Shown piece after piece: positions 12,040 through 27,000 of a stretch of DNA of 64,000 nt. The stretch's first letter is position 1; each line of letters begins with the position of its first letter. Made by a program: the position numbers and the translations under genes. Origin of the DNA: Varroa destructor (Eukaryota > Arthropoda > Arachnida > Mesostigmata > Varroidae); assembly GCF_002443255.2 (NCBI RefSeq), contig NW_019211456.1, positions 24,111,061-24,175,060 on the forward strand. Direction: 5' to 3'. Below the pieces are notes generated by a model that saw only the letters and a list, made by a program, of their open reading frames with translations, was not told the DNA's origin and did no database searches.

Positions 12040-15000
12040 TGTAATTTGTGGATGTAGTGACGAACATCTCATCGAAATCCGGAGAAAAAGAGTTGAAATT
12101 CTCGGTACGGAAGTGAGTGATCAATTATATCTTTACAGCGATATTGGCCTTTGATATAAGTGAGCAAGCCTATTGGGCCCTACTTCAAAACAAAGTTGCG
12201 TTATGCTCTAAGAAAAAGTACGCCAGATGTATCGGATTTTGTTTTTCTAACTTTTATCGTACAATAAACGGCAGCGTACTATGGCACCAAAGTTCAAGAT
12301 GTTTTACTGTCGAAGTGTATCTTTCTCGCTGTCATTACTTCAAGATCGTTACTGACAACTTACTTTTACTTAATACTTCACTGTTCCCAGTGTGTCAAGG
12401 GGCCGCTCTTGGCAGGTATCGTTCACCATAGTCGTTGGTAGTGAGCAACTTACTAGTGTAAAATGAATTGTCGCTGATCGCACATAGTAGTGATCTGTTG
12501 CGTTGCACTTGCTAGGCCTACCTAAAGTACGTGCCCTTATATCGACGGTATAGCTGGACGTAAAATTATATTCACATGATTGTTTCTTGCAGAATTATTG
12601 AGTCTATATTAGCTCCTCGAAAATTTGTCGTTTCGATTCTTTTTTTACAAGTTCACGTATACAAACTACAATCTAGTTAGGTTTATCCGTAGAGCCTGCA
12701 AGGAGCGTTGTTGTATCTAGATACGCGTGTAAGTACAGCTAACAGGTGGGTAAAGGGAGATGTTGTACTCACCAGGTCAACCTCGCATTTAGATTTTTCG
12801 GCATACATTGAACGGCATATTCTTCACCTGACTTCAGGCTCACGATTGATTGTGGGAACACCTGTCGAAACATCGTATCCGGAGGTAGCAGGGGCAGTGG
12901 AACCATGCTCGGAGCCTCGGTTACTTTTTCCACTGGCAATATATAATTACATTAAGGTACAATATTAGGACGCAATGTATCGGGCTGATTGGAAGCTTAA
13001 GACTTCTAGACTTTTTTCTGCCTCACTTCATTGTACAAAGGCTAAACCTGCGGTCATAATGTGAAAGGAATAGTATTTACGATATAGACTATGCCCAGCT
13101 ATATTTTCTACACGCTTAAAGGATACATCTGCGCTCCGTACTGTTTATTTTTTGACGGACTTTTCCTGCCACTTTAACACAGGCCACCGAATTAACGGCA
13201 ACCTATCTTAACCAGGCTTCATTGCAGTAGATAAAAACAATGCAGCAATTAGAGCATTTGTCTTTTTTGTTTTATCATTGGGGAAAGAACCTAACGCGTT
13301 CTAATTTCATACAATGGCTACAGAGTGCCTTACGGTCTATTATAAACGTATCTGCGCTTACAAGAATGTAAAAAGTAACGGATTTAACTGAATTTGCCCT
13401 TACTGTCTCGCTGGATCCTTTTAGCGTACGTGTGGAATATAAGCCCGCACAGATAGCTTTCCAAACTTACGAAGACTATGTTAAACGCCCATAGCAAGTA
13501 CCTAAGGCGTAAAGAACCCAGCATATTTAACTGTCACCTCCAGGGGATGAGACGGGTTTTTCATCACCGTCGTTTGTTCCCTCAGGTTTTCTGAGCACAA
13601 ATGGGTCCATTCTGTTTGTCAGAAAAGCCATTTAAGTTAAAATCGGTTTTATCAATGAATTTCTGGGCGCATGGCCAATTGTCGTCGCCGCAGAGCGCTT
13701 CTATATTTACAATTCACTTTATCATTTTAAAGCTCTTGACTATGAAAGGGAACTAGACTCTTTGAACGCTCATTTGCTTCAAAGGTGAGTGTTCTCTATG
13801 CAACTTCAGATCTCCACTTGAAGTTTCTGATATACAGCCGAACACCTCGTATATTCCAGAAAGAATAATTCAGAATCCCATTTCTTAAAGCATTTTATAC
13901 GAAAACCGATCATAACATTTTCCTCGGTAATATATTTATAATAGGTGCTCTGTTAATCAGGCCTAGTATTTTGAAAATAGAAAAAAGTTGTTGCGGAAAC
14001 GAATGAAGTGACATAATATTGATTTGTAAAAGGTAATTTATTCCTACACGAAAATTGCCTCTGAACGTTGTTCCTCCCTTATTAGAGGGAAATTATCTAT
14101 AAATGAATAGTACAATTAAAAAAATAACATTTTTGCATTTGCCAGATAGCATTTAAATAATACTATTAACTTGTATTGGCACCGTTCGTTCAGCAAAAAA
14201 AATACAAATAGCGCCTGGCGTCCTGATATGGACATAAACTCTATATGGGTGCTCTATAATCTCACCTGCAGGCGTAACCATACGGTAGGTCAGCTTGAAA
14301 CCTCCCACTTCGCTGAAGCCGTCGCTAGAAAATACGAGTTGTAACTCGTTCGATGACGAGACTACCTTTTTCCTAGCTACGCCGTCTCCGCATAGTCGAT
14401 ACACTGGGCGCCAGCCTGGAGGAAATCAATTAATATCCTATGAACAACGTACTGTTATGTTTATAAATAGCATGATCAGGTTTGCATTTGTTCAATCGTC
14501 CAACACTATTAAATTGCCGGACTCGGCCATAAAGGTCTCCATGTCTAAAATAGAAGTCCATGTCCATGAACCTTGTTTATGATATGGGAAAGCTCATTTT
14601 ATGTATCTTAAATTAAGCAAGTTATTATGTTATGTTCATAGGACGCAAACCACTGCTAGTCTGAGAAGTAACTAGCAATCTGCGATAATTTACGATGAAT
14701 TTTTTTGAAGTAAAAGTGTGTGCACAATTGGTTCGTTCGTTTCATACAAAAGATAAAATCGAGCCATCCAGTTTATATGTTCACTGTCATCCTATTTCAT
14801 GGAGAAATAATAAACGGAAGGATGCGAGGCCGTGAAGGTTGTGACAACATCCAACTTCCCTTGTGGGGGGTTGAAACCTCTCAAGCTATCTTTTTATCTA
14901 CCCTTGCTGCTAATATCTTCCAGATGACACCGGCATACTACGCTCTCACATAGTCAAATTCGATAAAACAAGCAGTGACTGGCGACAGATAATAACAACA

Positions 15001-18000
15001 TGGCTAACTCGGTAGACGGTTGAATTCAATCCTTAGTACTGATCGATCGGCACCTTTTTTTTAAAATTATAATTTTTTCGAACCTATCAGGTAGTGCCAC
15101 CCCCCTATAGTAATTTTAAGTAATGTTTACTCTAGCGTATACCAGATAGTTTCAAAAAGCCAGGATCATCTCGTTGATGTGTCCAACTACCATTTCACCA
15201 TGGACTTAAAAGAGTGATATTAGAATGGTAAAAAAATTGACCGTTCGAGCGTACAACATGTATTCGAACATGACTGTTATGTCCTTTGACATATTGTAGT
15301 TTCATCTCAGAGAAAATATCAAAGCACACTGTGCAGTACCTGTCAAAACCTAGTTAAACTGTACACAATGAAAAAAGATTAGCATAAAGCCCGCACACAA
15401 TTTGTACTTAAAAGGCAAAGTACAGGCAATGCAGGTCGGCATTGCAATACGGGGTGCATTAATTGTACTTGAGCATTAGTTTTCATAACTAACCGAGTCG
15501 ATATTTTGGGAAAGACATGTCGTGCCTACCAGAATCTAGAGAATTTTCTGCGGGTCCCTTGTCGTGAATCTCGAAAAAATCTGCGGCACAATTAGGAGAC
15601 CGTTCAAGAAGGAAATATTCAAATGAAATTTCTATCAGACGAGATCGGGTGGCATTTAACCGTATCAGACACTTTTGGTTTGCACCATATTTCTTCGGCC
15701 AGTTTGGAGAAGTCAGCATTCCATTGTGCGCGGAGCCCCTTGTAACACCGCATGGGCCTTCCAGCGTCACCTGAAACACAATAATGATCAAATGATATTT
15801 GTCAATGTAGGCGTTTCCCATGTAACCTTTAATTCCTTACAATATTTATGTTGCCTTAACTGACAGATTTTCCAATATATGACGTGCCCAGAGCTAAAAC
15901 CAGCAACTGTTGATTTTCTAAATCCAGGACATTTATAAGCTTCTTATGCGGAAAATATAATAAGAACCAAGGAATCACTTGGTTTTTCCCATTTCATTTT
16001 GTTCAAGTTCAAGTTAACGCTACACACATTGTTTTATATATAAAAGCACACAAAACCCTTCGCTTTTTAAGAAAAGAATACGCGAGCACAAACGGCTGGG
16101 GCATCTAACCCATACACGCTCCTATTATTTACACATACAATTATCGTTTGGCTCCTGACAGTCCCGTTCTCCACAGGAATATATAATGGAAATCGTAAGC
16201 CGCGAAGCGCATCGCAGTACGGCGGTTTAATTTGTCCGACTCTTTCGTGTACGATTTTGCATCGCTTTGATGTGCCAAACGTAGGCGTCAGTCCGCTCCT
16301 AAGTTAGCACCTATGTCTTAAGATTGTTACTGAAGACAGCTGTTATAGATAGCTAGAATCGATGACTTCGATTTTCTCTACGCAAACAAATACATAGGTC
16401 GGTTGTGCTGCAGTAATAAAAACCCAGCGCTCATCATAAGAGGTAGCGTGCGCCGGTTTCAGTTCCTCTAGGTTTACCAACCCTCGGGTAGGAGAGCGGA
16501 AAATTTTTAACGATACACAGTCTACCGAGGATTAGAAAATAATAAACGTACTACTGTTGTGAGCCCCGAACAACTCAGAAGCATAATTCAAAAAAAGCCC
16601 CTTTCTCTTATAGTGTCCAAAAGAACTTTCCTTGTTATGTACGACAAAAGTTGCGCGAAGTTATTAGAGGTGAGACCTTCTCAAGGTTCGGCGATATCCT
16701 ATGCCTGTACAAAGGCGAGCTAAAAGCAAGAGGATGGATCGTTACGCTCAGAGAAACGTACTACGAGGTTTTAATCGTATTAATGCCTATGAAAATTTTT
16801 TTGTGTATCAGCGTTGCATACAAGATTACCGTATGCTCGTTGGATGCAATATTCCCTGCTAGATAGAGTAATTTATTGACATAGAAGAGATTTTGCAAGG
16901 TTTGGAGTATTAGCAACAGCGATCTAATCCCCTCGCTTAAACCTGACGGTAAAATTAAACGTTGGCCAGCATCTGCCATCACTCTGTTCCCTTGCAGGAG
17001 TTTTTTTTTGGAGCTGCAACAGATCCAAGGTCGAGTTTCCCTTAATACAATCTTAGAAACTGAATTTTTCAACACGGAGATAAGGATCGCCTTGAACTTG
17101 ATGAATACTAGACAAATGTGCGTTTTAGCCGCTTTAGAATTCGGTGTGTCTCTGGCAGGAGAGTCCTGCAGGCTGACAGCCGTGATGATCTAGTTTTTAT
17201 TTGGACTACGCCTGAATGATTGGTTGTTCACACAGCCAATTTTTTCCTAGCTTAATATTCATCAAAATTAGACATAGCACCGTCTCAAAGTTCTCAGTCA
17301 CTGCGTCGCACCTCGCTAACACCTTAGTATGAAAACAATAAAATGGTATATACACTTGTATCATTTTATTACGGGAGCCACTTAAAAAGCGAGACAATCT
17401 AAGGGAATATATTTTTGTTTTCCCAGACCAGCCAGTTCTGTGCGGGCAGCCATTGTAAAGGCCTGGATAACTTATAACACTGCATTCTAACATTTGTCAG
17501 CCATGACAAATGTACCGCGTGCTATCTATCGACCATTTATCCTGCAATAGAGGAAACGTGTGTTCACCCCGTATTTGATTTCCTTCCGGTCGCATTCAGC
17601 TTTAAAATTTCATTGAGATCAAATTTAAGCTTTATATCGAACACTAGGAACGTTCGCAAGTCGTACGCCAAAACGCAATTTGAAGCCTGGAATAAAAAGC
17701 TGGCGGACATCGATCGCTAAGAGATTCTGCAAGCGTGTATAGGTGCGACAAGATATCATCATTTTACGCCGATCATACTCAATGCTTGTCAAGTACTTCT
17801 TATATACTGCCTGTTTACTACGAGTTATTGTGATACTTACGTCGACACCAGGCTTAATCGCTTCATAGGTCGCGTTGAATCCGGCATCTTGAAAGACGTC
17901 ATCCGAATGGAAAACTATCAATGCGTTGTTTGTTGAAGTGGTCAGTCCGCGTACTCGCGCTTTCCCACAGAAACGGCCCAGCGATGGGGAACCTGCAATC

Positions 18001-21000
18001 CGTCGTAAAATGTTCAGCTTGGCCTACTTGGAACATTTTCGGCCCGTTTGTTATTATATGCTCCATCTAGCAAACAACATTCTATGGTGACACTTCCCTG
18101 ACGCACACGTTAGCCGAAAACAACATCGAGCATCGTCTTTTCAATACAGAGACAATACGCATCTAGCAACAGCTGTTAGCTAGCTAACATACTTTGCAAA
18201 AGTTTTTCTTATTATGATGAAAATCACCATATAGATTATAGTCAAAACAAGTAACTGACATACACAAGATAATAGCGAAATTTCAAAGAACGTTTATGTT
18301 CAAAAATTAACTAGATTCGAATTTGTTCGTCAACGTTATACTCCGAACGCATTAATCATCAAATCCTCCCGCGTACAAACTTTTATTCTGCCAAGTTGAA
18401 CAGATAACTTTCGTTTCAAATGTAAGCACTAATAGAAGAGATCGCTAAGTATACATATAATAGCAAACCAGTCACCTGTGATCCCTCTCGTTCTGTTTCC
18501 TGTATTAGTAACGTATATTTTGCATTTATGATTAAAAAAAGCTCGCCTTCGTTCTTATCCAACGGCGGGATGTTTCTTTTAAGGCGCATTTAATGTAAAT
18601 TTACGGAGCTTTATCGTAGATTAAGGAACGTACATCAATATCTAAGTACGTGACTACGTGAAAATTTTGAAGTTTAAAAGAATTAAAACCTCCGCTGGAA
18701 TAAAGCTCGGCAACGATGTACTGCTGGAACAATGCGTAACCGAGGATATCCGTTGGGATGGGAAAACAATAAGACGAAATATGTCGTAAATATCAAATGC
18801 TATAATATGAACAATGGATTTTAGGCTAAGGCGCTGAATACTTCAAAAAACGTCGCAATCTATAGGTATACGATGTGTGCTTTAAAATATCATATTAAGA
18901 TATAGTGAGTAAAAAATATCGGGGTAAATACTGAATAGTTTATAACGGAGTTCGGAAAAAATTGAAAGCATGAAAAACTTCTTCAGAGATGAATAATGTG
19001 TTAACGATCCGATTACGTCTGCTTCACACAGAACGAGAATGGTAGTGGGATGTACGTACACTTCCTGTGTTACGGTGATCCAGTGCTATACTACCATATC
19101 TATCTAATCTGCCCACTCGTCAAAACAGGTCTATTTTGATGATTTTATAGCTGCACGGTCTACACTACGCATCCATGCCTTCCGTACTGACAAAATCGAG
19201 CCTCTGTCCTGTTATGATGAGATTAAGAAGAAGTTAAGGTCCTGTAAAGATGAGGTTAGAAACACTATGTAGTTTGCACGTGCCTCTTCAGCCTTACTGC
19301 GTATATGTGCAGAGAGACAGATCTTCTCCCACCTTTCATTTTGATCGCATTAATAACACTATTTATTTTTGCATTTGATGAGAAGGAACATGTCAAAGAG
19401 AATTGTTTCGAGCTTTACATCCGGTGTTACAGCCGTTTAGGAGTTTTGGGGTTAAGGAGGATTAGCCCATTTGAGCGGGAAAATCTGCGGTTGTGATTTC
19501 GAACCTAAATTATTTCACGTGACGCTAAGTTTATCAGGTGAAACACGTAATATACTGATCACCGAAACAAAACCAGAAAATCTGCTAGTGCACAAGCATG
19601 CCTTGTACTGCTTTCCTGATTAATGCACTTCAAGCGCAAGCGAAGTTACCACATGTTCCATACAACCTTGACTTGGAGGCAACTCAATTATATACTTACA
19701 TCTGAACTACCCTGACATGTGTCGTCAAAAACTGAGCAGCTAATTTATTTTATGGCATTATTTGTACATAGAGATTAGCGTAAAACGACCTAGCTTCTTT
19801 GCCGGGAACCTAGGTACATGACGATTATGTTCTGTATGTGAACGATTTGGTCATAGTGCTTCAAGCCATACCTGCGCTAGAAACGGAACTATACAGTTCC
19901 AAGACTCTGAGCGCTATCTCAAAATGAATGCTGAGTTCAGGCTTTTACCTGACCCTAAAGAAAAGCGAGAGGATTCTACTCACTGGAAAGAAAAAAAAAA
20001 TAGGGCAAATCAACCTGCACTTGAACGGCAGACAAATCAAGATAGTAAACAGGGCAAGATATCTGAAGGTGCACCTAGAGAGACTACTCAACGGCAAATC
20101 ACATGCTAAGATGGCTACAACTAAGAAAAGCCAAATAACGAATTCAATAGCCGAACATATACAGACCGCGAAATGCCAGTCGCTGATGTCTTTCGCCTGA
20201 TCAATAACCCTTTTTGGAATATTTATATGGATGAATAAGGCGCTAAACATAGAATCAAACAAGAAACTCCTCCAAAAAGCGTATAGGTTAGCCACATTCA
20301 TCTGGCCGGCCTATCGCACTGCTAGCATAGATCTTCCCCTAGTCTTGATCGAAACTCCACCCTACGACGAGAAAGTCAAAAAGAAAAATCGACTGTGGCA
20401 TAGAGAAAACAGGATGCCAAAGATAAAGGAAGCGGAAAAGATGCTATAATACATGAGTAGCAGAACAAGTAGGGAACCATCCCAAGGAGCAACCCAGACT
20501 CACTTGTCAGAGGCCTTTTGTTAGATACCCAAATATGGTTAGATCGTCCGAGAGTGGAGATTGACCATTTTCTCATCCTATTTATTGCGCTCGTTTCACA
20601 CACAACTCGTGTGTTGACAATGCCACAGCGTGTATTTCATTTACGTGCTCTGTTCTTGACGAAGCCAGAAAAGCAGCGAAATTACCAATTTCATATAATA
20701 CCAAGTTATATTTAATGGCTAACAAGTGACTGTAGGGTAGTAGAAAATTTCCTTGAGTGCCTTTTGAAAATAAATTACCTCTATTAAAAGATTATAAATC
20801 ATATAGTAATAGTTAGCAAAAATGATTATTTGCTTATGTGTACCATGTCGCAGTCTTTAAAAGGCCTGTCTGAGCTCAGGAATTAATTTCATGCCGGATT
20901 GGTGCTACATATGTTCAACAGTGAAAATTTGGTAGAAACATCTGCGATAAAAAATGCAGATTAACAACTTTTTTTTCAGTGATTGCGGAAGAATCAAGTT

Positions 21001-24000
21001 TTTTCCCATTTTTTTTCCCAAAGAAATAACTATTCAGCTTACATCTCTACCATAGACAGTATGTCTACGGATGTAAAAGGGTGCGTCGTAATATAATAAT
21101 TACGCGGAGCTTTTTGCGAACTATGTATAATAAAAATAAAAAATAAGCAACTAACTAGGTAAATATGTAGGTCACAGTGGTTCGTTATAATGACTGTTAC
21201 AGCGGATCCTTTAAAAATGGAAGGTGTTATTTTTTTAATTTGATTGCTGATTTCTTTTCACACCCGACATGTGTAGTCGTAAGGATGATGTATATTAATA
21301 TTAACGTGAACCTTTAGGGCCTCAAGTCCATAGAAAGGCCATTGGCTAACATGTTTCTTTCTTTCGGACTCTTAAAGAGACCCAAATTAGCTCTCTAATT
21401 GTTAGGGTCTTTGACGTTGTCGTAGTTGACAACATGTTCGATACTTGCCACCATTCAGAAGAATGTCCACAATTTTAAATGGCTTTAAGAACGAGGAGGT
21501 CAGCGATGACATGAGATGAAGGTGGGCGTGCGGCTTTTATCGACGCGGTTTATTTTTCGATTGATTTAAATCATATCATTGGTTATTATAGTTTGTATTC
21601 CAAGAAAACCAGGGGCTCAAACTTATACTACCAGAGACAGGATGAAGAGCAACGAAGTTAAAAATGCAGTAAAATATATGATATGTATATAACAGTAACG
21701 TTGAAAAAATTATTATATAGCTCGTATAAAAAATATAAAACATAAACAATGTGATGCATTAGTTATAGCTATCCATTCATCCTCAAATATTATGTGCGAT
21801 CAATATTGTAATAATAAATAAAATGTGACTTCGGCAAGATGCGCTAAGGGCTAAAAAAAAAAAGGTAAGAGCTCTGGACATTATGCGTCATGGAGAAAAT
21901 TGCTGATCGTACATGAATTTGAAAAACACTAAAAATTAGTATGAAAATGACATCTGTGTGACTAACAGAACATTTATCATAAATTCCCATAAAATTCATA
22001 GATGCATATAGGTGTACGATGTCTACAGATTTAGCAAGAGACATTTTCATTAGACTTGATTTCACGGACATTTGATTAAAGCGTGAAAGTGTTATCCTCC
22101 CTAAGACGCACGAGCAGCATAGAGCAAAATTCTACTTGTAACGTGGGTCAGGTTTGTTCAGCATATTTAACTCGATATCTACGAAAAGGCTTCTAGAAAT
22201 GTCTTGAAACCGGAAGCAAAAATCATTGCAATTTGTCAGTGGCTGACTGTTTTGTTTGCGGACGTGAGGTTCCGTCCTGTGAGCCCCTTGCTACGTCCCC
22301 TCTAAAACTATTGCGCATTTGAAATCCAATCATATCAACCTGCAGGACGATACTGGTTGTAGTGACGATTACGACCAGCGGGCGACTACGGTGACATCAG
22401 TCGTAAAGACGGCTTAAAGAAGGCGACTACAAGCAAATCTGCTGTCTCATTAGAATTATAAGCTCCTATATATATATATATATCCTGTTATCTCGTAAGT
22501 GACCTGCGTCGAAGTTCGCCGTAACTGTCGGAGAGAAGATAGACCACAGATAGGTGTCGAACCGATCTGTCGTAATTGTCTAATGGCCTCTAGCAACAGC
22601 TTTAAGGAGACGTAAAACTAGCAGCGATACCTGCGACAGAACCGGTTCTTGCAAAGGAGAAAAGCAAAGACTCGATATACATATTATAAATATTCGTCTA
22701 GCAGCCATGTGGACGAAGCCACAGACGCGGTAACGAACAAATCCGGCTGCAGAAAGCTATTTCAGTTAATTATCGGGTGTTAGTTATATGCCTTTTGGTA
22801 GAATGTCGCGTGTTTCACCCTTTAACTTTATACTACCCAGTTCATCTCAAGCTGTGCTTAACGATAGTGAACGCTAGATTATAGTTTAAGCTGGAACGTT
22901 TGTCATGCCTAGTGCTGATTGTAGCTGTAGTACTGCTCTTTAGAATAATGACCATAGTAACTGTTCGGTTGAACTAGCTTGCCAGCGGCGACATCTTGTG
23001 GTCGCCCGTTAATTTACTACCTACATCGACCGCTTCATTCCGCTAAACGTTGTCCGACGAGCGTGAGGCGCAGGTATCAAACACGCATCGCAAAATCATA
23101 TTGGGTTGTAATATACGTAGCTGTCCTGTCTGCTGGCCTATAGACGGGTGTTCATAATCTGGCGACTACCTATCAGTAACTAAAAAGGCGCGATGGTACT
23201 GTGACTGGAAAAGCAGCATCATCATTCACTAGCTAGCAGTTAGGGTTGTATTAGCGTCAAGGGGGCAAACATAGATGCCACGCATGTAAACGATCGAGTG
23301 GTTCTATTGGTTAGAAAAGAAGTGCAAAAGATGTTAATTTTTAGATCATTGTCACATTAGTTAGTCTACAATTCGTGCTAAAGGAAACATGGCAATTCTT
23401 CGGCTTCTTGCTAGTAATGGGGAGCTTACGCTCGGAAATGCCTGGCCGGTTATCAAGTGAGCCATAACAAACATAATATGTATGGATCTTTACAGAAGGT
23501 CCTATTCGAAAGTAATTTAAAAATCGCACAGCCTCGACTAAATCGAAAATGTCAGTAATGTTTTACATTTTCGCAGCTTTCGAAATCTGACTTGAATCTA
23601 TTGCGAATTTGAAAGGGATCATATCGTGTGGTTATTTGTGCTGCACAGAAAATGTACCACGCGTGTTCTGTTTCTTTCCTATTCGGTTGCAGATAATTTT
23701 CCAATTTCGAATATCCCCGAAATCTCTAGCTCGATGTCTTTCTCGTATTATAATTTTACCCTATTTATCGATTTTTTTTCTACTGAAGCGTATTCTGATT
23801 TGCTTTCTTGGCTGTGCCGTAGAGCCTCAGCGCAAGAGGTCAACAAAATGCTATTATATGAAAAATATATTGTTTATCTGGAGATAACCTTTAAGGTAGG
23901 CAAACATTTCGGTATGCGCTGCTGTTGCTTTTTGATATAGACGCACATGTTTTAAGGCAAATATACCTTTAGATAATTACAGTCAAACAGTGATCAGATG

Positions 24001-27000
24001 AAAACTTAAGTAAACTATATAATGTTAGCATTAAAGGTAACTGTCGCTTACATCTGACGATCTGTTAAGTAGAATACGTCTTACGTCCCCAATTTACAGG
24101 GAAAACTAAATTTATATTTAAATTTATCTCGTCAATTGCGAGATTATATAAGTCGTTGTTATTTAGAATAAATATGACTAAATGTTTCTTCGGTGATAGG
24201 CTATTTCTACTTCGATTCGACCACAAATAGTTCGCAAACTTTTTTTTCTTGTATATAAATTCGCAAATATTTGTTAATAGTAATCAGGAACAAAACTATA
24301 TCAGCGTGCCTAGAGTAATCGGAGTTCCGTTTAAGCACGCCACACACGAAAAATCCAGTTGACTCACATCTTGTGGCTGGCAATAAGTTTGATACCCTGA
24401 AAATTCAGATGCGTAAAAAAGCACACCAGCCCACTAGAGCATTGCAAACATTGGGACAAGCTCATCGTGGCTTACATAGGCAACGTTATCGGCCAAAGGC
24501 GATTTCGTCCCGAAGACAAAATTCCAGGATTATACATTTGAAGCCCCTTCGATTTGATCCAGCTTTTAAATCGTTTTCTTTTTTTTTTTGCCTTAAGAAA
24601 TTCTATTTCAGATTTTTCTAAGCTGTCAGCAATAGTCGAGACTGTAGATTTTATAATTTGACGATCCCGGTGGGGGCTCATTCCGCGTAAACGTTGAGCA
24701 ATAGCTAAGCCTACATTGCGAAGGCAGACCTTTTGCCTCCGCCGTAAATGAGTTTGGTTCTAGAATGGGCTCTTTTTCTTTCCACATCGCTAACTTATTA
24801 TCAGAACTTATTCTCACTATGTGAAATAGCCTGTCGAAGTGTGCCATAATTTATTTAGAACGAAACGGAAATGAATCCGATCCATCTGCCGATCCGGATG
24901 AAACCCATCCGGATCGGCAGATCTTTTAATCTTAAACGGAAGACGTTCTCAAACCATTTCTATGACTATGACATTACTCTATAAATGAGACAGCTTTTAC
25001 TAATATTGGGAAGTGTCCGACCATTTCGAGGCTCACCATGGCCGCACCCGATATGCTAGACACAAAAAGCATTAGATGCCGAAATCACCATGATATAAAT
25101 GTTTTCATGAAACGTATTTTCACGAGGTGTTTCTTTAGCAAGTTAGTAACAGTGTAAACCTACTGCTACTGGACTGCGAAAATTTTGGAAAAAATTTGAA
25201 GTGTCTTCTAAAGTGTCGAGAATTTTGAAGTCGAAAATTATTGTATAGCAAATATAACACGCATTATTAGGGCATAGTTATTTTATAGATGAAAAATAGC
25301 TAAAAAATAAATGAATAAATAAAGTAAATGATCTATAAAACTATTGTTTTTAGCTAAGTATGGGAAAGGCTATCGAATGAAGTCATAGAAGAGGTTTGAT
25401 GGAGCAGACGTCATTTTAATTCAGGCAAAGATATCAGAAAGACAACATAACTGAAGAATGTTACGCTTAGAATAAGAAATCATTTTACATAAGGACCCGT
25501 TTATCGGAAGGAAAACTTGCCAGGAAAGCAAAATGACGGCTTCTGCTCTGCTTGATTTGCTACAGGCAGGTAAAAAATTGATAGGTCCTACTGGCAGATA
25601 TTCGCAAGCATAATCGATCTCGTCATGGCGTAAAGCGCGAACCGTCACAAGAGCATTTCACAAATGAGACTAAGACTACGCAGCATTACATGTAGCATAG
25701 ATTTGAGCAAATAATTCTACACGGTCCACCAAAAGGGTGCCAGTCGCTGTTGGCATAAAACGAACGTAAACGTCGATCATTAGGGATCACAAGTAAGGTT
25801 GTTTTTGTGGTCATTACTATTGATAGTCCTGTGTATTCGAAATCGTCCCTACTTTACTATAGGCATTACTATCAATCTGTGTGCACAGGTTAAAACTCCA
25901 TGGAAACATTTTTTTATAATGGAAATATTATGCTATAAACGCCATTGGTTGATTTCTATCGATTACTATATTCTTGTATTACTATTCCAACTAGCTTTAG
26001 CTTTGAACTGAATAGGCTGGATTTAATATGAGAGACTGTAGAATGTTTCCGCTTGAGAAAGACAAAACATCGGTACCAGTCAAACGATATATTTTTAAGG
26101 TCATTATCAATGTAAGACATGTTAATAAACTCCATGCGACGTAAGACTTCAGTTTATCTGATCACCGCTTTTATAGCGAAGCTATACCGCCATTGAGCAT
26201 GCGTATTGATATACGGCATGTTGACAACCTAGTTATGTTTAAAACGAATCATAAAAAAAAAAAAGCTTATTTTAATTTGCGAAAAACAGCCCAGTTCTTC
26301 GCAGAACCCAAATAAATCTTGAGCCACATGAAATGTATAGCTATTGTTGTATATACGTTCAAACAGTCATAGAACAGTCATAGACGACTCACCGTTGTCG
26401 TTTTTCCGTTGACTATTGGAGTTGTTATTATTATTTAATTATTGGATTTTTACAATTTTGAAAGTATCTGTAGATTCTCCCTCTCTGGATAGCGTGATTG
26501 AATAAACTAGCCAACACCTTGCAGATGAAAAGTTCATATCTGTATACTATCTGGACTATCTGAGAAACATGAGTCAATACCCTCAAGTATCTCTCAATCA
26601 ACTTTTCTCTACTTGTTGTGCTTATGCCACGCACAAAGTGTGTCAGATTTTCCTAATAGCTATCCTTAGCTCAACAGAGTATGTTCGTATACAATAGATA
26701 AATATGTCCAGCATGGTAGATAATAAACTCAAATCCAGGCTCGGATTAATCATAAGAGAATCTGACATACTGATATTGTTATACATTTCATTCCATCTTA
26801 ACCTAGTATACATATAAAAAACTAACACGCTGTAAATTAACTATTAAACTTATTACTGGAATAAGTTTACATACCCGTCGAGGTCCCATCAAACAGTTCG
26901 ACGAAATCACCTTCACATTTCGTACTGCTTTCTAACGCAATATCTTCGAAATTGATCGAAACTACGTGCCCTGCCTCAACCGACAATAACGTTTCGCAGT

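Larger units (their letters stand above)
17993..26874 (-). other. Intron splitting CUB2 (8.9 kb)
   Basis: This non-coding stretch lies between the two halves of CUB2. Besides the LINE fragment (19.8-20.7 kb) and the hairpin (24.9 kb), there is AT-rich DNA, a short TA run near 22470, and unconvincing open stretches at 23.6-23.9 and 24.4-24.6 kb on the plus strand. The latter has some coding-like residues but no family could be recognised. Confidence 0.8.
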
